From positions 2,294,001 to 2,358,000 of the forward strand of contig CP087213.1 of the NCBI GenBank assembly GCA_020912385.1: a DNA stretch of 64,000 nucleotides. Reading direction: 5' to 3'. Both the position numbers and the translations under genes were made by a program. The stretch comes from Neofusicoccum parvum. Taxonomy: Eukaryota > Ascomycota > Dothideomycetes > Botryosphaeriales > Botryosphaeriaceae. How positions within the stretch are numbered: position 1 is the stretch's first letter; the number at the start of each line of letters is the position of its first letter. Below, one piece after another: positions 44,150 through 57,400 of the stretch. The notes beneath the pieces are model-generated. The model saw nothing but the letters and a program-made list of their open reading frames with translations. It was not told the origin of the DNA and ran no database searches.

Positions 44150-47100
44150 ATGTCGACTCCAAAGCCCGCCAAGGGCAAGAAGAGCACCCCCGCCTCCAAC
44201 CAGAAGTCCATCCTTGGCTTCTTCCAGCGCAAACCCGATTCCTCGCAGACGCCCACCCAGGCGCCCAAGTCGTCTCCCACGCCGCTGCCGGCACACTCGG
44301 CCCAGAAGTCGGCCAAGGCGAAGAAGAGCTCGCCCAATGCCTTGACGCCCGCACCCAGCAGCGATGCCATTGAGCCGTCCAGCCCCGTCCGCAGCGACGC
44401 CTCCGACAGCGGCAGGAACAAGGAGAACGGTCTGCCGTCCCCCAGCTCCTCTCCAAGTGTGGGCGCTGACGCGAGACCAGAAGGCACCGCCGACCCTCAA
44501 GAGAACAGCCCCTCCCGCAAGGTATGTTGATCTCTGCCGACTTTCGCGTCTTTCGCTGACCCGGCCCAGGGAAAGAAGCAGGTCAACTACGCCGAGTCCG
44601 ACGCCTGTAGCGATGACGAGGACGACGTCTTCAAGCCTGTCTCGGCCAATGGAACGAACAAGCGTGCGGTGAAGCGGAGGAAGGTAGCCGCCTTGGATGA
44701 CTCGGACAGCGACGAGTTTGGTCCCAACGCCTTCGACGATGAAGACGACGGTACGCAGCACTACTTCTCACTCTTCATATACGCGCCCCGCTGACACCGA
44801 GCAGATGTGGATGACTTCATAGTTCCAGACGACTCCGACGAGGAGCCCGTCTCAAAGAAGCGGAAGCGGCCCTCTGCTGCGTCCTCCCGCAAGGCCTCGA
44901 AGCCTTCTTCGCCACCTGCTCCCGAATCCCCTCTGGCCGATGACGACGATGTAATTATGGAGGGCAACTCTTCTTCGACCGCTCAGCAGTGGCGCTTCGA
45001 CCCGGAAAACCCCAGTGCTGTGGGCGTCCGCCCACCGCCTCAAGCAACAAAGAAGAAAGAAGGCAATCAGAAGGAAAAGGCCTACAAGACGGAGCCCGAG
45101 AACCGCTACCCGTGGCTGGCTCATGTCTTGGATGCCGACAGGAATCCTCAGGGTCATCCTGACTACGACCCTCGCACTCTCTACATCCCGCCTGGCGCTT
45201 GGAACAAGTTTTCCCCCTTCGAGAAACAGTACTGGGAAATCAAGAGCAAGTTCTGGGACACCATTGTGTTCTTCAAGAAGGGCAAGTTCTACGAGCTATA
45301 CGAAAACGATGCCACTGTTGGTCACCAACTGTTTGACCTCAAACTCACCGACCGTGTCAATATGCGCATGGTTGGTGTCCCCGAGTCGTCCCTCGACATG
45401 TGGGCCAACCAGTTCGTCGCAAAAGGCTACAAGATCGCCAAGGTCGACCAGATGGAGTCCGCTCTCGGAAAGGAAATGCGTGAACGTGGTGGGCCCGCCA
45501 AGAAAGAAGACAAAATCATCCGCCGCGAGCTATCGTCTGTGCTCACTTCCGGTACTCTTGTTGACGGTGCCATGCTGCAAGACGATATGTCTACCTACTG
45601 CGTAGCCATCAAGGAGGTTGACAGAGACAACCTGCCCGTATTCGGTATTGCATTCGTCGATACTGCGACTGCTCAGTTCCAGCTCTGTGAATTCGTGGAT
45701 GACGCGGACATGACCAAGTTTGAGACTTTTGTCGCCCAAACTCGTCCCGGCGAGCTTCTTCTCGAAAAATCCTGCATTTCCGCAAAGGCGCTTCGAATCC
45801 TCAAGAATAATACCAGCCCCACCACCATCTGGAATTATCTCAAGCCGGGTAAAGAGTTCTGGTCTGCCGACACTACCTCGCGTGAGGTCGAAGCCAGCGA
45901 CTTCTTCGTTTCCCCCGACCAAGACAACATTGAGGTCTGGCCCAAGGTCCTGCGGGATGCCAAGGAGAACCATGAGTCGGCGATGTCTGCCTTTGGCGCT
46001 CTATTCCAATACCTTCGACTGCTCAAGATTGAGAAGGATCTCGTCACGCTCGGCAACTTTGCGTGGTACGACCCGATCCGGAAAGCCACCAGCCTGGTCT
46101 TGGATGGTCAAAGTCTCATCAACCTCGAGATCTTCGCCAACAGCTTCGATGGCGGTACCGAGGGTACTCTGTTCGCTATGCTCAACAGGTGCATTACTCC
46201 CTTCGGCAAGCGCATGCTCAAGCAATGGGTTTGCCACCCTCTCGCCGACGCTCGCAAGATCAACCAACGTCTTGATGCTGTTGATGCGCTCAATGCTGAT
46301 ACTACCGTCATGGACCGCTTCACCGCTTCCTTGAGCAAGCTTCCAGACCTTGAGCGGCTTTTGTCCAGAGTCCACGCTGGAAGGATTAAGGCGCAGGACT
46401 TTGTGAAGGTTCTCGAGGGCTTCGAGCAAATTGAGTACACCATGAGCCTCCTCAGCGAGTTTGGCGAGGGTGAGGGTGTCATCGGTCAGCTCATCTCTCA
46501 AATGCCGGACCTTGCAAAGTCTCTCAAGGACTGGAGAGATGCTTTTGACCGCAAGGCAGCCAAGAACGACGGAATTCTCGTTCCCGAGGAAGGTGTCGAG
46601 GAAGACTTTGACCAGAGCAAGCAAGAAATTGACGAGGTGCTTGCTGATCTGGACAAGTTGTTGAAGCAGTACCGACGAGAACTCGGTTCTACCACTATCT
46701 GCTACAAGGACAATGGTAAAGAAATCTACCAGCTCGAAGTCCCCGTCAAGATCAAGAACGTTCCCAAGAACTGGGATCAAATGTCCGCCACTGCCAAGGT
46801 CAAACGCTACTACAGCCCAGAGCTTCGTAAGCTGGTCCGAAGACTCCAAGAAGCTCAGGAAACGCACGGCCAGATCATCAAGGAGGTTGCTGGAAGGTTT
46901 TACGCCAGGTTTGACGAGAACTACACTACCTGGCTGGCTGCTGTCAAGATTGTTGCTCAGCTTGACTGTCTCATCAGCTTGGCAAAGGCTTCTGCTTCGT
47001 TGGGCGAGCCCAGCTGCCGACCAAAGTTTGTCGACAGTGAGCGGGCTGTCCTCGAGTTTGAGGAACTCCGTCACCCCTGTATGCTTACGAACGTCACCGA

Positions 47101-47930
47101 TTTCATCCCGAACGACATCAAGCTTGGTGGCCAGGTTCCGAATATTGATCTCCTCACCGGTGCCAACGCTGCCGGTAAATCAACTGTCTTGCGCATGGTA
47201 AGTGCCTGCCACCTTGTATCTAGGAGACTCTTGCTGACTACCTCAGACTTGTATTGCTGTCATCCTCGCACAGGTCGGAGTTTATCTCCCTTGCACGTCA
47301 GCCACGCTCACACCTGTCGACCGTATCATGTCGCGTTTGGGTGCGCAGGACAACATCTTTGCTGCCCAGTCCACCTTCTTTGTTGAGCTGTCAGAAACAA
47401 AGAAGATACTGTCCGAGGCCACCCCTCGTTCCCTCGTCATTTTGGATGAGCTGGGCCGTGGCACCTCATCTTATGACGGTGTGGCCGTTGCTCAGGCTGT
47501 CCTCCATCACGTTGCCACTCACATCGGCTGTCTCGGATTCTTCGCGACGCATTACCACTCTCTAGCCACCGAATTCTCCGGTCACCCCGAGATCGCGGCC
47601 AAGCGCATGGCCATCCACGTCGACGAGGAGGAGCGCCGCGTGACGTTCCTGTACCGTCTCGAGGACGGCGTCGCGGAGGGCTCTTTCGGCATGCACTGCG
47701 CGGCCATGTGCGGCATCAACCCGAAGGTCATCGAGCGCGCCGAAGTTGCGGCCAAGGAGTGGGAGCACACGAGCAGGCTCAAGGAGAGCTTGGAGAAGGC
47801 TCGCGAATCTTGTTACGTGCCTTTGGGCGTGCAGAGCGATGTTGCGTGGTTGTTGAGGGAGAATGTGGGCGAGGATGCCGTCGAGGAGCGCGGTCTGGAC
47901 GTGCTGATGAGGGCCATTGAGGCGTTGTAA
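44150..47930 (+). CDS. MSH6: DNA mismatch repair protein MSH6
   Basis: Partner of MSH2 in MutS-alpha; recognises base mismatches and small loops in the nucleus. Exons 44150-44521, 44570-44750, 44805-47197, 47247-47930; 1209 aa. The N-terminal PCNA-binding PIP box is Q18-KSILGFF (Q-x2-I-x2-F-F). A long acidic/basic disordered region follows. The mismatch-reading Phe-x-Glu is F346-Y347-E348 in KKGKFYELYENDA. The lever/clamp region spans about 600-900. The ATPase has Walker A TGANAAGKSTVLRM (G970-T978), Walker B VILDELGRGTSS and the HY motif FFATHYHSLATEF. Intron 3 falls inside the ATPase between LRM and TCIAVILAQ. All catalytic residues are intact. Confidence 0.97.
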
Positions 47931-48139
47931 AGACGGTGTTTCTTGTTACGATTACTGTTTCCTACTCCGGATGGTACTTGGCGTTATGGAAAGGGGGAAC
48001 TGTGGTCTAATAGCTGCGGGTCAGTGGATTGCTGTAAAAGCGTAGAAAAGAATCATGCGAATCAAGGCTTTCATGACGGAGTCGAATCCATGAAATCTTG
48101 GTCTCGGGCGATATCCACATAGTGGGATAGAGTTGTGAT

Positions 48140-48180
48140 GGGATACCGGTGGTGGGATGCCGGTGGTGGGATGCCAAAGC
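48140..48180 (+). repeat. 14-nt minisatellite, three units
   Basis: Two near-identical units (one substitution) and a third diverged unit of 13 nt, followed by another GGGAT. Intergenic. Confidence 0.7.
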
Positions 48181-48726
48181 GGGATCTCGGAGATAACGCC
48201 ACGGACTTCTACAAGCATTCTGACGCAGTGAGATCAGCAACACCTTCGATCTCGGCCCATCCCGCCCACTTCATGGTAACTCCGAATACGAAGTCAGCGA
48301 GCGGACACGCTTGTGGACGCATCAGCCTCGTCACCAGGCATGCTAGCCGGCGTATGTGCTTGCCAATGAGCAATGCCCGCTAGATTGATTCAAGAATCAT
48401 TTTTACCGGTTTGGGTTGTAGGCTAATCAGCCTGCTTTTATGATATATTATTATGCATCTTGACTTCTAAACTCAGGAGAAAATTCATCATCCGAGAGCT
48501 CTTCAAGCGTGCTTGTTGAGTAAACGCTGAATTCAGTGCATTGACTTACTCTTGCTTGATTAGTTACTTTCGTGGAGCACGTCGAAATGGTGGCTTAACG
48601 ACCACTGTCTTGAAAGCTTCATAAGCTCTATTCATTGCTGGAGGCTTTGATGTCAGCACATCTGGACTTATCTACGTGCTTTCAATCAGTCATTACTGAT
48701 CACCCCGAAGGTTGTTCAGGTCATAC

Positions 48727-48733
48727 TATATAA
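48727..48733 (+). promoter_or_regulatory. TATA box of the MBL-fold gene
   Basis: TATATAA lies 107 nt upstream of the ATG at 48834, with an A/C-rich leader in between. Confidence 0.55.
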
Positions 48734-48833
48734 GGCATCAAGATATTCATCACAGCCTCTAAAAAACTCAACAACTCACACAAACTCATTATCTCCCACA
48801 TCCAGCACTTACTCTACACGATCAAGGTCCAAT

Positions 48834-49667
48834 ATGGCCGCTTCATCAAAGTCTTCCTCACCCTTCACCCTCACCATCACCCACATCCACACGGCCACCG
48901 CCCTCCTCACCATCAAAAACACCACCACCCTCCTCACCGACCCCTTCTTCTCCCCGGCCGGCACCTCCTTCCCGCTCTCCTCCGCCCCCGACCACGCCCT
49001 GACCACCACCGCCGACCCAGCCCTCACCCTCGCCCAACTGCCCCCCATCGACGCCATCCTGCTCTCGCACGAGGACCACCCGGACAACCTCGACCCGCTC
49101 GGCCGCCGCCTGCTCGACGCCCGCGCCGTCCTGACCACCCCCGCCGCCGCCGCCGCCCTCGCGCCCCGCCCCGGCGTGCGCGCCCTCCGCCCGTGGGAAG
49201 CCGCGTCCCTGCCGCTGCGCGGCGAGTACTACACCGTCACCGCCACCCCCTGCGTCCACCTGCCCGGCGGCCAGGCTACCGGCTTCGTCGTCACGCACCC
49301 GGATTTCGGCGTCGATGCCGCCGGCCGCCCGCGCGGCGTCTTCTTCTCCGGCGACACCGTCTACACGCGCGAGCTGGCTGAGGGGCTGCGCGAGCGGTTT
49401 GGCGTGGTGGTCGCGCTGCTGAATGTGGGGGCTGCGCGGCCGCCGCTGCCGGGTGGGGGGAGGGGCGAGGAGTTGATCACGATGGATGGGGCGCAGGCGG
49501 CGAGGTTGGCGAGGGAGGTGGGGGTGGAGGTGGTGGTGCCGATGCATTTCGAGGCGTGGGGGCATTTTACGGAGGGGAGGGCGGAGCTGGAGAGGGTGTT
49601 TGCGGAGGAGGGCGTTGCGGAGAGGGTGGTTTGGTTGGAGAGCGGTGTGCCGAGGAGGGTGGTTTGA
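48834..49667 (+). CDS. Metallo-beta-lactamase-fold hydrolase-like protein
   Basis: Single-exon protein of 277 aa in the UlaG/RomA-like branch of the MBL superfamily. TLTITHIHTATALLTIKNTTTLLTDPFF is the usual opening strand pair. The metal motif is weak: where H-x-H-x-D-H is expected, the sequence has LLSHEDHPDNLD (H-x-x-x-H). A later His is in TPCVHLPGG, the Asp in FFSGDTVYTREL and the last His in VVPMHFEAWGHF. The ligand set is therefore close to complete but the first motif reads SHEDHPDN, as in a common fungal subfamily. Function unknown. Codon use is extremely GC3-rich in the first 550 nt and drops later. Confidence 0.85.
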   Translation: MAASSKSSSPFTLTITHIHTATALLTIKNTTTLLTDPFFSPAGTSFPLSSAPDHALTTTADPALTLAQLPPIDAILLSHEDHPDNLDPLGRRLLDARAVLTTPAAAAALAPRPGVRALRPWEAASLPLRGEYYTVTATPCVHLPGGQATGFVVTHPDFGVDAAGRPRGVFFSGDTVYTRELAEGLRERFGVVVALLNVGAARPPLPGGGRGEELITMDGAQAARLAREVGVEVVVPMHFEAWGHFTEGRAELERVFAEEGVAERVVWLESGVPRRVV

Positions 49668-50095
49668 GGGGGTGGTTGGAGGGTGTCGTTGCAGGTGGCT
49701 AGGTGAATGGGAGGGCGAAGCAAGACCTACACGTTCCTTCATATGTTGCTGCTCGTATGAGCTTTGGATGATGAATTAAAGTAGCAGTGCAATTTCTTGG
49801 ACTGTTTCAATATTAAGTCAAGCTCATGTTAGAAGTCATCCATCCCAGTCAATCATGAGCTTCTCTGGTGACACATTAGTGGGCCGAGCAGAGCAGCGGA
49901 GTGAGAATAGATCGGTCTGGCAGTGTACCCCAGCATTGTTACAGGAGACAGAAGGCAAAAAAGCTCACAGCTGTGCAATTTCATAAGTTATGTAACGAAT
50001 GCCTAACTAATGTTCGTTTTAGAGATCGTCAACCGAGATCATATCACAACGAATGGTTACAGCCCATCACTCCCCGCATGTTCGTGACCCACCCC
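49668..50095. other. Intergenic between convergent genes
   Basis: About 430 nt between the MBL-fold stop and the dehydratase stop; AT-rich in the middle. Likely 3'UTRs. Confidence 0.5.
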
Positions 50096-53000
50096 TCATT
50101 GCTCTGGGTACAAATTCGGATTGAGCTCGACCGCCATCCACACATCGACGTCCGGCCCATCGCCTGCCTGCCACTTGTGCCACGGATAGGCAATGACCTT
50201 GTTCGGGCGCCTGATCGGACGGCCGTAGCTGTCGCGCTCCCACATGCCGCCATGCTCCTGCAACGGCTGCAGCTCGAGGCGGTCAAACGCGTCATCCGGA
50301 AGCTTGAGAATCTCCTCTTCCGGGAGCTCGGAGTACTCGGCCTTCAGCTGGGCCATGCCGCCGGTTTTCGTGCCGGCTGAGAGCGAGACGTGCAGTTCCG
50401 CAAAGATGTCGTGGCTGTGGTTGTGGACGCCGCAGTTGACACCAGTGCCTGAAGTTGTTAGCAGGAACATTTAAGTGGACGGGATAGGGTGTCTCAGGTA
50501 CCTGCAGTCCAGAATTGAATGTGGCCGATTGGGACTTTGTCCTCCAGGAAGCGGAAATGGAACCCGGAAAGGTTGGTGAAATCAACTCCCTTGAAACTCT
50601 GTCCCCAGGACAAATCTTCGACTTTGACGAATTCCAGGGGCTTGAGCGAAAGACCTTGACGAGAGACGTCAAATGTCGCCTCGACAGGAACGTCTGCAGC
50701 TGTTCGCCAGGTCTCAGCGCCAGCCTTGCCGGGCGTGGGCTTGAGACGCAGAAAGATTGCCCCTTTCGCTTTGTCGGCGTTGGCTTGGGTGAGAGCTGAG
50801 GCCGTGTTGAATGATGTAAATGGTTTGACTGAGAATGGCTGCCTCACGTCCTGCGCTTGGCCACTGGCATCATTGAATGTGAGTGAGCCGTACAGAACCT
50901 TAATGCCCTCTCCGGCTGCGACGTCAATATTCTGGTAACCCTTCGGTGCGATCTCCACGCTTATCTCGAAATTGGCCACGTTGATCAGTTTCATGGATTC
51001 GGGCTGCAAGACATGTCGATCGGCATCTATGCCGGGCTTCAATGTGTCTTTGTTGGAGTACAGTGCAGGGTTGCGGAGGTAGACAATGCCCTCATTCTCC
51101 CACAGGCTGGGCACGATGGAGTTGAGGGTTTCGATGTTGTCCCTCGGGGCAAACTCGTTCAAGTGAAGAGTGACAACTGGGCTTGGTTCGGTGTAGTAGA
51201 GCGGCACGTTGTACCAAATGGACACAAAGTCCAGGCGACCGGTATTCGAAAAGTCTCTGGTCGTTGCGTCAGCATCCACCGTGAATACGATCCGAGTCGG
51301 AGACAAACCCAACGGCAATGCGTGCAGACGATTCCGGCGACACTCGCCACCGGGCGAAGATGCCGTTCTCCAAGTCGACAGCCTTGTAGTACATGATTCC
51401 CTACGAAGGGTGTTAGCAGATGGATGATGCTAGAAGTTGGCTGTTTCATCTGACCTTGTTTGGATCTGGTCCAGCGGGTGGCTGTGACAGCTGTCAGTGT
51501 GCGCACGCACGTCTCATGTCATTGGTACGAACATCAATCGGCTTTCCGTCTTTGTCATATTCGGCTGGACCGAAGATGGATACGAGGAATTCATCCTCGC
51601 CATCACCTACGTAGAGTTTTAGCTTGTCGTAGTGGGCTGTGGGGGAACGGAGCTCTATCACCCACCGTCGAAGTCTCCGCACACCACATAATGCAACGGG
51701 CCATCGCCGTACTTCATCTGTTGAGTCGGAGTGCCGAAGACATCGAGTACATGTCTCTTCCACTGGTTGCTGCCAAGTCCCCGGCCAACTTTGGTGTAAA
51801 CACAAACCGTGGTGCCGTGGAATGGATCGACTGTGGCGATGTATGCGAACGGGTCTCCGCCAACGGAGCCTGCATCAGCACCACCGGTACCCCAGTGATC
51901 TCCCGATCCAGGGCTCAGGCTGTTCGTCAGTTGTCTTGGCTCTCTTGGTTCTCCAATACCAATGAGTTCCCTCTTCCACACGCCGTCTTGGTGGTAGAGA
52001 TGAGTGAGGCCCTCTCGGGACGACACAAGCATCGAATCGAGGCCGTCCGGACCCCCGAATCTTCTGAGGTTAGCTCAGTTCACCATTCGTGGTTGAGTTA
52101 GACTTTACTTTTTCTGAGTCACTTCATGGATGATTGTGAAGTGCTCGTCGTCAATGATATCGCGAGGCCACTCGGCGCTGACGGACTATCAGAGAATACT
52201 TAACGATATTTCCAGGAATACCTACGCGTCAAGGACTTTCTCCGGGGCCTGGAATCGGATGATTGGAATTGGGGTCGCCTATGCATTTGGATTAGTAAAA
52301 AGGGTGCGCCAACCATCCCATCCCTGCTCTTACCTTGTCTTCAGGTGCGCAGACAACGGACGCAGCAACGACCTCGAGATAAGATCTGTAAACGGTGAGC
52401 GAGGTGTTGTCTTGGATTGTGTGTACTAACTTCTGAGTGAAGTGGCCTGCCTTCAGCCTGTGCATTGCAGGCCACCTGCCGATGAACCTCTCCTTCCAAT
52501 GGCGTGTCGTTCCATCCTGGTTCTTGAGGTCGTCCCTCCCTGGGTTCTCCAGCCAGCTGATTGTGCCTCCAATTGGGTTGCAGTGCAGCATGTGTGGACC
52601 GTAGTCGTGACAGATGATAACATCATTCAAGCCGTTTCCAGTGATATCGGCTGAAACAATGGCTACAGGGGAGTCGAACTTTGCGATTTCGTGTTTCTCC
52701 CATGGCACTGTGGCAGTTAGAGACTGTTTGACGATAAACTGGTAATGCTCCACCGGACGTACCGTCTTTCAGGGCCTCATTTCCGCTCTTGCCCTTGTAC
52801 GCGGCAGTCGCAAGAGGGTTCTCGAGGAAGGAAATGACCCCAGAGGCGAGCCCAGAGCTTGAAAGACCTGTAGTGTCAGAGCCGAGGCAAACTTGAGCAT
52901 GGCAAGGCTTTCACAGACGTTATGATACCAGGGACAGGGTCATCGGTGTGGAACTTGAAGCGCTCTACCCAATACCCATCACTTCGATTGCCCTCAATGA

Positions 53001-53118
53001 CAGAAGAGGAGAATGACGGCTCCAGTATAGGAACGTGCTTGGAGGGACTGCTGCTGTTTTTCCCGGTCATGATTGAGGTTCGGTTTGTGGACATCGTTTG
53101 GGTTGCAGAGTAGGACAT
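50096..53118 (-). CDS. Aldos-2-ulose dehydratase / anhydrofructose dehydratase
   Basis: Bifunctional lyase/isomerase family known from Phanerochaete; converts 1,5-anhydrofructose or glucosone into pyrones such as microthecin or cortalcerone. Twelve exons: 53118-52929, 52867-52763, 52707-52431, 52385-52334, 52278-52226, 52177-52109, 52063-51666, 51606-51533, 51481-51455, 51400-51309, 51256-50502, 50448-50096; 814 aa. An N-terminal FG-GAP/propeller part has SDGYWVERFKFHTDD, SADITGNGLNDVIICHDYG, GGTISWLENPGR, MHRLKAGHFTQ and CGDFDGDGEDEFLVS. The C-terminal half is cupin-like (HIQFWTAGTGVNCGVHNHSHD, metal-type His cluster). No signal peptide. Exon 9 is a 27-nt microexon (PPAGPDPNK). The least certain junction is intron 1. 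Divergent from the glucan lyase, the enzyme that makes anhydrofructose. Confidence 0.88.
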
Positions 53119-54426
53119 CAGTTAAATTCAATTTCAGGAGTCATCTTCCGGCCTAATCATTCCAATAACACCCCCAAGCCCCTAGGGTGTGCGATCTCGT
53201 TCCCAACGACATGTGGATTGAGCTGCATCACTGCGTCAATTTCGACCCCGTTCCCTTCTTTCGACCGTTTGCAGACGGTCCGCAGGTTTGACAGCTCTCC
53301 CAAGGATTGGGAAAACTCCTGTAGTTGAGTGCATACTCTGGTTCCGATGATAGCTCATGCATAATACGAGGCTTTAGCGACTGGCACCGTGGGTGTGGCA
53401 CGTCCGTGGCGCGTTTCGCTCGCAACTCTGTAGGTGTTGTACGGCCTTGGCGTGCGGGGAACTGGTGGTGCCCGTGATACAAAGGCAGAAAACTAGGTTG
53501 CTTGCATCTTCAACAATACCACGGGTAGGAGCAGATAGATGTTCAGCTGGCAGTGGGCTGGTGGCGCAGGGAGACGGGCTTGCGCATTCCAGCTCCCTGC
53601 ATGAACCCCGCACTTTTTTGGCTTAGTAAATACGGACCATTTCTCTGCCATCACGGCCAGAACTGCCCGCAGGATCGATCGGCTGCATGTGCATCTCCGG
53701 AGCTGCACGTAATATCTTAGGTCGCCCCTTGGCTCGCCGTCTCGTTCTTGACGGCGGCCTTGGAATTCCGGCGATCCTTGATTGCTGCTGCGCGCTAGTC
53801 CTATACTCATGTGGCATACGCGCACTAGTGGAACTAGTAGGTGCATTGTACGATTTGGACAGAATGTGCGGGCCGTCCCGCTCGATGCGGTGCTGCTGAA
53901 GATCAGAGGAGTTGAGCTCCGCACGGCTGCCGCTCATATCAATGACACGCCACATGCGCCCTGTCCGACCCTCCCTTGTCCCCCCCAATCCGCGAGCGGA
54001 CATGTAGGCTGACGCCTGTGCCAAGACGGCTGCTTGTGGGAAAGTCCGTAGCTGCATCCATTCCTCAGACTAAAGCGCAAAGCCGCTTTCCGTCCGTGCA
54101 TGAGTGCGACCATCACCACTAACTGCATATATTGATCTCTCCTTCGTTCCCCATTGTGAGGCGCAGGATTCCCCGCTTCGTGTCTCCTTCCCCGCTACTC
54201 CTCTTTCTCAACGCCTCCTTGTGAGTTATTTTTCCGAGTTGATTGACGGAATAAGCTGCTTGCAGCTTCATCACGCATGGTACTCGTATCCGTTGCATAT
54301 CGAGATATCCAAATTAACGGGCTTTGCCACCGGCTGAGGAGCCACGGTGGATATATATCAATGAGCGCTTAGACCGTCCGACGTGATTTTCAACAAACAT
54401 CTTTTTCTCTTGCGCTTTCACTCAAC
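53119..54426. promoter_or_regulatory. Divergent promoter, aldos-2-ulose dehydratase / glucan lyase
   Basis: A 1.3-kb gap, long for this window. A TATATAT box at 54352-54358 lies about 75 nt before the lyase ATG. No convincing gene in between; several small frames lack family features. Confidence 0.5.
54352..54358 (+). promoter_or_regulatory. TATA box of the glucan lyase gene
   Basis: TATATAT, about 75 nt upstream of the ATG at 54427, followed by a short leader. Confidence 0.5.
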
Positions 54427-57400
54427 ATGCCTTGGACAGGGACTGACAAGACGTGGGAGACTGGTGATGGGGACCACCCCAAACACCGTGATCCCTACCG
54501 ATTCATTCCTGCCGATGACTTCTTCGAGTCTCTTTCTAATCCTGCCTCTGGAACCAAGCAGCCAGACTCCATCGCGTTCGATCCTGAAGACCAGCTCGAT
54601 GTGAATAGAAAGCCGAACAAAGCTTGCGATCATGGTCGGATCTTCCGTCTCAACACTGGCGGTGTTCTCCTCATCCAGTTCATGCGGCCGCTTGTGTGGA
54701 GAATCAGATTCAACCCGCATTATGCTGCAGGCCATCAATTCACCGACTTCAATACGTAAACACAGAGCTCCCCCCTGCTCAATCCAAAGAGATCTGTAAC
54801 CTAATTTCATTGCAGGAGAACCATCATTCAAGGCAGGCTCCAGAAGATGATCTCGATCCTGGACAAAGCAGAGGGTATCAACTGGTCTGTCAAGTTTGAC
54901 GATAAGAACCCGCGCTACTTCACCCTTGACTCGGTGATCAAGCGTCCAGATGGTTCAGAGACTCTCGGAGTACGGCTGTGGATCCAACGCAACCCATTCC
55001 GGATCACAGCCACGCGGAAGATCAGGACTGCCGACGCTCTGAACATTTCCGAGAAAGATGAGGAGGATCTTCCAATTCCAGTCGGTGCGCCGGCACCGTC
55101 TGGGGATGCGATCATCTGGCAGACCAAGAAGAAACCATTGCAGTACCAGACCGACGCCACTGTCCTTGCGGTGGAGAAGCCAGATCCAGCCAAGTTCCTG
55201 GGCTTTGGCGAGCAAGGCGGAAAGCATCTTTTCAAAGAGAGCACCTACATGAACTACTTCAGTGTGTCACACCATGCTGGGAGCCCCATCGGTGGCCGTG
55301 CTGATTACCTTCTTTTAAGATTTCGACAACATGCGTTACAACAACGTTTACGGCAGAGGCCCCAATGAAGATGCGGAGCCGCTGTACCATTCTGGTACGC
55401 GTGTATACATCCCCCGTGACGTCGCTTTGCTGAAATTTCAAAGAGCCGTACTGGATCGAGGTCAATGCGCATCCCGGATACATGTCCCAGCTGGCAACAT
55501 TCATCGACAACTACTCGCACGTCTGCGTCGACCTCGGCAAGACAAACACCACTCAAGTTCGTATGGCCACACGCTTCAACAGCTTCCAAGGGATATTTAT
55601 CGCCGGAAATGATATCGCGGAAGTCATCAGGCTGTACTCATCGCTGATTGGGCGCCCACGGCTAATGCCGCGATATGTTCTTGGCAACCATCAAGGCTGC
55701 TACGGCTATGATACTCAAGGCCGAGTTGAGCAGGCAGTGCAGAAGTACCGTGACTACGACTTTCCCTTGGACGGCATGCACATTGATGTTGATATGCAAC
55801 GGGACTACCGCACCTTCACCATCGACAAGAGTGACTGGAAGTTCCCGAACCCCGAGAAGATGTTCTTGGAGCTGAGGAAGAAGGGTGTTAAGTGCAGCAC
55901 CAACATCACCCCTGTCATCAACTCGAGGGCCGACAGCGAGTACACTACCCTCAACGACGGCCTGGCCAAGAATCACTTCGTCCTCGACCGTCGTAACATT
56001 GACCCGTCTGCTCCGAACCCGTGGGACCAGCGCTACATGCAATTCGGTGGTTCTGTTCTGTATTACACAAGGCCATTTGACGTCAACGCTCGCCAATACT
56101 ACCCAGAGCGGGATCTGCATGACTTCAACCAAGTCTTCAATCAAGCTAACCGTGGTGAACCTTTCCACGGGGGTGTGTCTTACGGTAACGGGCAGGGCGC
56201 CCCAGGGTACTACCCAAACCTCAACAACAAAGAAACTCGAACGTGGTGGGGAGAACAGTACAAGTATCTCTTTGAGACCGGACTGGAATTCGTGTGGCAG
56301 GACATGACCTCGCCATGCATGGCCGAGCAGTACGGAGACATGAAATCGTAAGTCATCACAAGCCCATACCGCTTGGTCTCACTAATGATAACCGATGATT
56401 TTAGATGGCCTTTCCGGCTCTTGATCGATTCCGACGGCTGGCCTGGCGAGTCCAGAGATCTGACTGCAGCAGCCGAAGCCTCGGGAGGGCAATTCCTCTA
56501 CGACCCGGAGAAGAACAAGTACAAGATGGCCATTGAGATCTGGTCCTTGTACAGCTACAACCTGCACAAAGCAACTTTCAAGGGCCTAAAGGAGCTGGAG
56601 TGCCGCAAGGGCAAGCGCAACTTCATCATCGGCCGCGGCAGCTACGCTGGTGCTCAACGGTATGCTGGTCTCTGGACTGGCGACAATGCATCAACCTGGG
56701 ACTTCTTGGGCATCTCGGTCTCCCAAGTCATTGGCCTTGGCCTTGCTGGGGTTACGGTTGCTGGAGCTGATGTCGGAGGCTTCGAGCCTCCTGAGGGTGA
56801 TCTCACAGCTTTTGCCGACCCAGAGCTACTCATCCGCTGGTACTGCGCATACAGTCTTCTACCGTGGTTCCGGTGAGTCATTCTGTCTTCGATTCTGTAA
56901 TTCAACTCTAACAGGTCACAGAAATCACTACAGCGGAAAGCACAGTGGTCAGGAACAGCGCGACAAGAGCAAAAAGGACTTCCAGGTTGGTCTTTGCCAC
57001 CTCCGTAAAGGATTCCACATGCTGACTTTTACAGGAACCATACCGATACCACGAATGGTACCAGGGAAATGCACACATCGTTCAAGGCGACAACGATCAC
57101 AGGATGTACCAGTCTGTCTTGCCAGTTACTCGATACTTCATCCGGCTCCGATACAGTCTTCTACAACTGATGTACGATGCTATGTTTGATAACATGCTGA
57201 CTGGGTTGCCCATTGCGAGGTCTCTTGTAGGTTCAAAGCTCTACTGAAGATTTGACCCATATTAACATTCTACCAGGTCATCACCGACCCCTTGGATGGT
57301 TCTCTCTTCTCTAGGGTAAGAGAACAGTCTCACTTCTTCTTGACCTTGTCTGACCACATCTGCAGCACGAATGGGCCAATCAAAGTCAATACATGGTTCG

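Larger units (their letters stand above)
47931..48833 (+). other. Intergenic with small repeat and TATA box
   Basis: About 0.9 kb. Contains a 14-nt tandem repeat (GGGATACCGGTGGT / GGGATGCCGGTGGT / GGGATGCCAAAGC, 48140-48180) and, from 48380, AT-rich DNA leading to a TATATAA at 48727-48733. Confidence 0.5.
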
